Source of the DNA: Paenibacillus ginsengarvi
GTDB taxonomy: Bacteria > Bacillota > Bacilli > Paenibacillales > NBRC-103111
Assembly (NCBI RefSeq): GCF_003626695.1
Contig: NZ_RBAH01000048.1
Span: 1-34,571, forward strand
Reading direction: 5' to 3'
DNA: 34,571 bases
Under the pieces are notes generated by a model. That model was not told the origin of the DNA and searched no databases. It saw nothing but the letters and a program-made list of their open reading frames with translations. Below, in pieces: positions 34,044 to 34,571 of the stretch (position 1 is its first letter; each line of letters begins with the position of its first letter). The position numbers and the translations under genes were made by a program.

Positions 34044-34379
34044 ATGAGTTCTGATAAGTACACTCCCAGTGACGATAGCGCCGATATCGAGAAAAACAAA
34101 GTGATGGCCATACTCGCTTATTTGATTTTCTTTATTCCGCTGCTGGCGGCTAGAGATTCGAAGTATGCGATGTACCACGCGAACCAGGGCCTGATTTTGT
34201 TTTTGGTGGCGCTTGGCGTCAATATCGTCGGCCAAATTATCCCGTTTCTCGGCTGGTTTATCATTCTCCCGCTCGGCAATCTGATCGTTTTCGTTTTTGT
34301 CGTACTCGGCATCATCAATGCCGCAGGCGGTCAGCGCAAGCCGCTGCCGGTAATCGGCCAGTTCGAAATTTTGAAGTAA
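34044..34379 (+). CDS. Small DUF4870/Tic20-like membrane protein
   Basis: The 111-residue product has a charged N-terminus (about 20 residues) and three hydrophobic segments: NKVMAILAYLIFFIPLLA, then YHANQGLILFLVALGVNIVG, then the IIPFLGWFIILPLGNLIVFV and following region. The 'HANQGL.LF' motif and the PF-x-GW hairpin are typical of the DUF4870/Tic20-like family, of unknown function. ATG 34044 lies nine bases after AAAGGAGG (34027-34034). Confidence 0.82.
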   Translation: MSSDKYTPSDDSADIEKNKVMAILAYLIFFIPLLAARDSKYAMYHANQGLILFLVALGVNIVGQIIPFLGWFIILPLGNLIVFVFVVLGIINAAGGQRKPLPVIGQFEILK

Positions 34380-34453
34380 AGTCAAGACGATAATTTCTGT
34401 TAAAGCACGGCACCTAAGCAAAACGAGAACACCCCCGCCCTGATGGGGCTGTT

Positions 34454-34494
34454 GACAAAATGGGTTGAGGACAACATCCTCAACCCATTTTGTC
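34454..34494. terminator. Perfect 18-bp hairpin (terminator and/or IS subterminal structure)
   Basis: The 18 bases at 34454-34471 (GACAAAATGGGTTGAGGA) are an exact inverse of 34477-34494 around the loop CAACA, followed by GGTTTTAT. It lies between the DUF4870 gene and the stop of the leftward transposase, so it could terminate both. Confidence 0.75.
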
Positions 34495-34538
34495 GGTTTT
34501 ATAGAATTTGGCCTGATTTTGAAGGGACCTTTCATCCC

Positions 34539-34571
34539 TTATGCTATCGCTTTGATCATTCGTTTGATGTT
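34539..34571 (-). CDS. C-terminal end of a transposase (IS1182/IS4-like?), cut by window edge
   Basis: The minus strand at the window edge reads NIKRMIKAIA then TAA (34541-34539). The 'NIKRM' ending is typical of the C-terminus of IS1182-type transposases, and the strong hairpin plus the non-coding stretch before it fit an element end. Ten residues cannot prove the assignment. Confidence 0.45.
   Translation of the reverse strand, partial: NIKRMIKAIA

Noticed and set aside
1..34571. CRISPR array, tRNA or rRNA genes
   Set aside because: No regularly spaced direct repeats with unique spacers and no cloverleaf or rRNA-like sequence were seen; the repeats present are short palindromes with irregular spacing.

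Overview
The window looks like chromosomal DNA of a Paenibacillaceae-type firmicute (Paenibacillus/Cohnella-like). The support is strong AGGAGG-type ribosome binding sites with ATG/GTG starts, a T-box leader on ileS, CcpA-type cre boxes, a Bacillus-like qoxABCD quinol oxidase operon, a long 'type 2' IleRS, AraC regulators and GHL10-family glycosidases. GC content is moderately high and peaks inside sbcC. The genus is an inference; no rRNA or other marker is present. Both ends lie inside insertion-sequence transposase genes, so the window may be a whole assembly contig that broke at repeats.

Layout. 1-130: right end of an IS3-family element, followed by intergenic repeat units. 420-4998: purine block, with a divergent M20 amidohydrolase (allantoate amidohydrolase/carbamoylase type) opposite an NCS2 purine permease plus adenine deaminase operon. 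5136-7133: DUF1761 membrane protein, LytR-CpsA-Psr protein, and a small two-helix membrane protein behind a perfect inverted repeat. 7239-10887: AraC regulator and a secreted GHL10 glycosidase with a cre-like box. 11213-15122: qoxABCD, with a cre box upstream. 15123-18636: accessory-looking stretch with tandem terminators, a dense dispersed-repeat cluster, an orphan nuclease-fold/winged-helix protein, an IS3 relic, and an S9 peptidase with an unusually short N-terminus abutting another repeat copy. 18637-22093: ileS with terminator, complete T-box leader (AUC specifier) and a near-consensus promoter.

22114-28232: an AraC regulator divergent from a five-gene sugar-acid/uronate catabolic row: SDR dehydrogenase, RraA-type aldolase, glucarate-dehydratase-like enolase, alginate-lyase-family protein (broken by a frameshift near 26485) and an orphan ABC solute-binding lipoprotein without permeases. 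28349-29227: NAD-dependent epimerase. 29559-33820: sbcDC DNA-end nuclease operon. 34044-34379: small DUF4870/Tic20-like membrane protein. 34454-34571: perfect 18-bp hairpin and the C-terminal end of another transposase.

How it works together. The purine block imports and deaminates adenine and probably releases nitrogen from ureides. The qox operon supplies a menaquinol-oxidising terminal oxidase, probably under catabolite control. The AraC/SDR/RraA/enolase/lyase row is the least standard part and the best candidate for an uncharacterised pathway. The other notable feature is a family of short palindromic 'ATARNGGAA' repeats concentrated in intergenic gaps.
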